In this document: one piece after another, positions 6,041 through 7,090 of the stretch
Layout of the letters: the number at the start of each line of letters is the position of its first letter
Position numbering within the stretch: the stretch's first letter is position 1
Assembly: GCA_012727625.1 (NCBI GenBank)
Contig: JAAYGP010000376.1
Location: forward strand, 1 to 7,090
Origin: Clostridiaceae bacterium
Lineage (GTDB): Bacteria; Bacillota; Clostridia; DSM-8532
Direction: 5' to 3'
Length of the DNA: 7,090 bases
The notes under the pieces: model-generated
What the model was told of the DNA's origin: nothing
Databases searched by the model: none
The model's input: only the letters and a program-made list of their open reading frames with translations
Program-made: the position numbers and the translations under genes

Positions 6041-6046
6041 ATGTTT

Positions 6047-6241
6047 ATGGACATTGATCTGATATTTCGAATTGCGGCAATAGGTATATTGGTATCGGTT
6101 TTAAACTCACTGCTGACAAAATCGGGCAGGGATGAACAGGCAATGATGACCACTCTTGCCGGTCTTGTCGTAGTTTTGCTGATGGTGGTTAAGGAAATAG
6201 CAAAGCTGTTTGACACGATTAAGGCTCTGTTTAAATTCTGA
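6047..6241 (+). CDS. spoIIIAC: Stage III sporulation protein AC
   Basis: A 64-residue membrane protein of the SpoIIIA complex, close to the 68 residues of the Bacillus subtilis protein. It begins MDIDLIFRIAAIGILVSVL, has one membrane segment at about 4-23, a short polar loop SGRDEQ, a second segment at about 33-51, and a basic amphipathic end (KEIAKLFDTIKALFKF). It belongs to the same family as SpoIIIAD, and the two resemble each other over their first ~58 residues. ATG 6047 is fixed by the ribosome binding site at 6035-6040; it starts 10 bp after the spoIIIAB stop. A longer reading from TTG 6023 would overlap spoIIIAB and is unlikely. Unlike most spoIIIA junctions, a 159-bp gap follows it. 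Confidence 0.93.
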   Translation: MDIDLIFRIAAIGILVSVLNSLLTKSGRDEQAMMTTLAGLVVVLLMVVKEIAKLFDTIKALFKF

Positions 6242-6400
6242 GGTTGTAACAGAGGATCATTCATCGGACTTCTATACAAAAGATGCCCTGAAAACTTGAC
6301 CTGATAGTGAACTTGTTGGATTAAAGATAATAAAATTTTTAACGCAGTCCACATGTAAAGGCCGGGAATTCGGGCTTTTTGGAAACTGGAGGCAAAATAA
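6242..6400 (+). other. 159-bp gap between spoIIIAC and spoIIIAD
   Basis: No reading frame of note is present. TATACAAA (6273-6280) resembles a sigma-E -10 element, but no fitting -35 is seen. TTGACC (6296-6301) has only a weak -10 (GATTAA) 17 bp on. Near the end, AAAGGCC (6357-6363) can pair with GG-CTTT (6373-6378) with one bulge, and T's run to 6380; this is a weak terminator-like hairpin just before the spoIIIAD ribosome binding site GGAGG (6388-6392). The gap could hold an internal promoter or an attenuating structure; neither is proven. Confidence 0.3.
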
Positions 6401-6784
6401 ATGGATATAATTCAGATTGGCGTGTTGGGCATAGTATCCGCCATTCTCATATTAATAATCAAAGCCAACAGGCCGGAAATCGGACTTCAAATATCACTTG
6501 CCTTTGGTGCGATTGTAATGGTTTCTCTTGCAGGAAAAATAGGAAGCATATTAGATTTGATTGATTTATACATGACAAGAGCAAATATTGACGGAATATA
6601 CATAAAATCTCTCATAAAGATAATCGGTATGGCATATATAACTGAATTTGCGGCAGAAACCTGCAGGGACGCATCGCAGAATGCCATTGCGGCGAAGGTG
6701 GAGCTGGCAGGAAAAATATTGATAATGATAACTGCAATTCCAATCATTACATCAGTCATGAGTGTTATTTTGAACATGCTGTAA
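6401..6784 (+). CDS. spoIIIAD: Stage III sporulation protein AD
   Basis: A 127-residue polytopic membrane protein of the SpoIIIA channel; the Bacillus subtilis protein has 133. Hydrophobic segments lie at about 4-21, 30-51 and 101-124, with a possible fourth at 70-83. The most conserved block is visible: YIKSLIKIIGMAYITEFAA (67-85) followed by CRDASQNAIAAKVELAGKIL (88-107). The N-terminal half is SpoIIIAC-like. ATG 6401 has GGAGG (6388-6392) 8 nt upstream. It is followed after 55 bp by spoIIIAE, which has its own ribosome binding site. No anomalies. Confidence 0.96.
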   Translation: MDIIQIGVLGIVSAILILIIKANRPEIGLQISLAFGAIVMVSLAGKIGSILDLIDLYMTRANIDGIYIKSLIKIIGMAYITEFAAETCRDASQNAIAAKVELAGKILIMITAIPIITSVMSVILNML

Positions 6785-6839
6785 GAACCATAATTTTTTC
6801 ACAAATATGAGGCTTTAAGTATGAGTGGAGGTTATCGTA

Positions 6840-7090
6840 ATGTTTATAAGCCCGGTGAGGTTACCCGGTGGCAAGTTGTTCAAACTGACAGTATGTATTT
6901 TTTTAATCCTGATGACAGCACCTGCTGCGGTTATTTCACGGGCGGAGGAAACTTCCGTCAGGGTAAGCGATCTAATAGAACCGCAGCTTAAAAGCTCTGA
7001 GATAAGAAACTTGCAAAAAAAACTCGAAGAAAGCATTACAGATGATGCCAGAAATATATTGCCTTATTTTTCAGCCGGACAACTTATGGA
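6840..7090 (+). CDS. spoIIIAE: Stage III sporulation protein AE (5' part only)
   Basis: The reading frame starts at ATG 6840, 8 nt after GGAGG (6827-6831), and stays open to the window end (83 codons). The N-terminus reads MFISPVRLPGGKLFKLTVCI, then a hydrophobic stretch to about residue 32 and ISRAEE. It is a signal peptide or membrane anchor with a plausible cleavage site after SRA (residue 35). The following VSDLIEPQLKSSEI and KLEESITDDARNILPYF segments fit the start of the mature domain of SpoIIIAE, the large polytopic membrane subunit (399 residues in Bacillus subtilis) of the mother cell-forespore channel. Assignment rests mainly on operon position, with supporting sequence character; about four fifths of the gene lies outside the window. 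Confidence 0.88.
   Translation, partial: MFISPVRLPGGKLFKLTVCIFLILMTAPAAVISRAEETSVRVSDLIEPQLKSSEIRNLQKKLEESITDDARNILPYFSAGQLM

Noticed and set aside
6023..6046. TTG start extending SpoIIIAC by eight residues
   Set aside because: The extension would overlap spoIIIAB, and GAGGAG is correctly spaced only for ATG 6047.
1..7090. Mobile elements, CRISPR arrays, tRNA or rRNA genes, or a novel defence system
   Set aside because: No transposase, regularly spaced repeats, tRNA-like folds or unfamiliar gene clusters were seen; every substantial reading frame belongs to a known core or sporulation family.

Overview
The window reads as a conserved chromosomal segment of an endospore-forming, anaerobic, moderately AT-rich Firmicute of the class Clostridia. 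Three things support this: strong GGAGG-type ribosome binding sites, an NfnAB-type ferredoxin/NAD(P)H enzyme typical of fermentative anaerobes, and the start of the spoIIIA sporulation operon. A cellulolytic clostridial lineage such as Acetivibrio/Hungateiclostridium would fit, but I cannot place the genus from sequence alone. All genes are on the + strand.

Layout. (1) Positions 1-1583 hold the 3' end of nfnA and complete nfnB, overlapping by 8 bp. They encode the electron-bifurcating NADH-dependent reduced-ferredoxin:NADP+ oxidoreductase. (2) Positions 1584-1788 form an intergenic leader with a compound stem-loop and a weak terminator-like hairpin. (3) Positions 1789-4246 hold aroQ (type II 3-dehydroquinate dehydratase), an M24B Xaa-Pro aminopeptidase and efp (elongation factor P). 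The genes are separated by AT-rich gaps of 168 and 229 bp that contain hairpins, and efp ends at a clear intrinsic terminator. (4) Positions 4317-4547 form a sporulation control region. It has a sigma-E-like promoter directly after the efp terminator and a sequence fitting the SpoIIID consensus just downstream. (5) Positions 4548-7090 hold spoIIIAA, AB, AC, AD and the first 83 codons of spoIIIAE, which runs off the window.

How the parts relate. The order aroQ - Xaa-Pro peptidase - efp - spoIIIAA... matches the Bacillus subtilis yqhS-yqhT-efp-(yqhV)-spoIIIA neighbourhood, except that no yqhV-like gene lies between efp and spoIIIAA. The spoIIIA products form part of the SpoIIIA-SpoIIQ channel that connects mother cell and forespore during engulfment. 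SpoIIIAA is its cytosolic ATPase, and AB, AC, AD and AE are membrane-associated parts.

I do not see a previously undescribed system. This is mostly well-known core and sporulation gene content. The points worth a second look are regulatory and architectural: the sigma-E/SpoIIID-like control region, a long out-of-frame spoIIIAA/spoIIIAB overlap, an unexpected 159-bp gap between spoIIIAC and spoIIIAD, the missing yqhV, and structured leaders before aroQ, the peptidase gene and efp.
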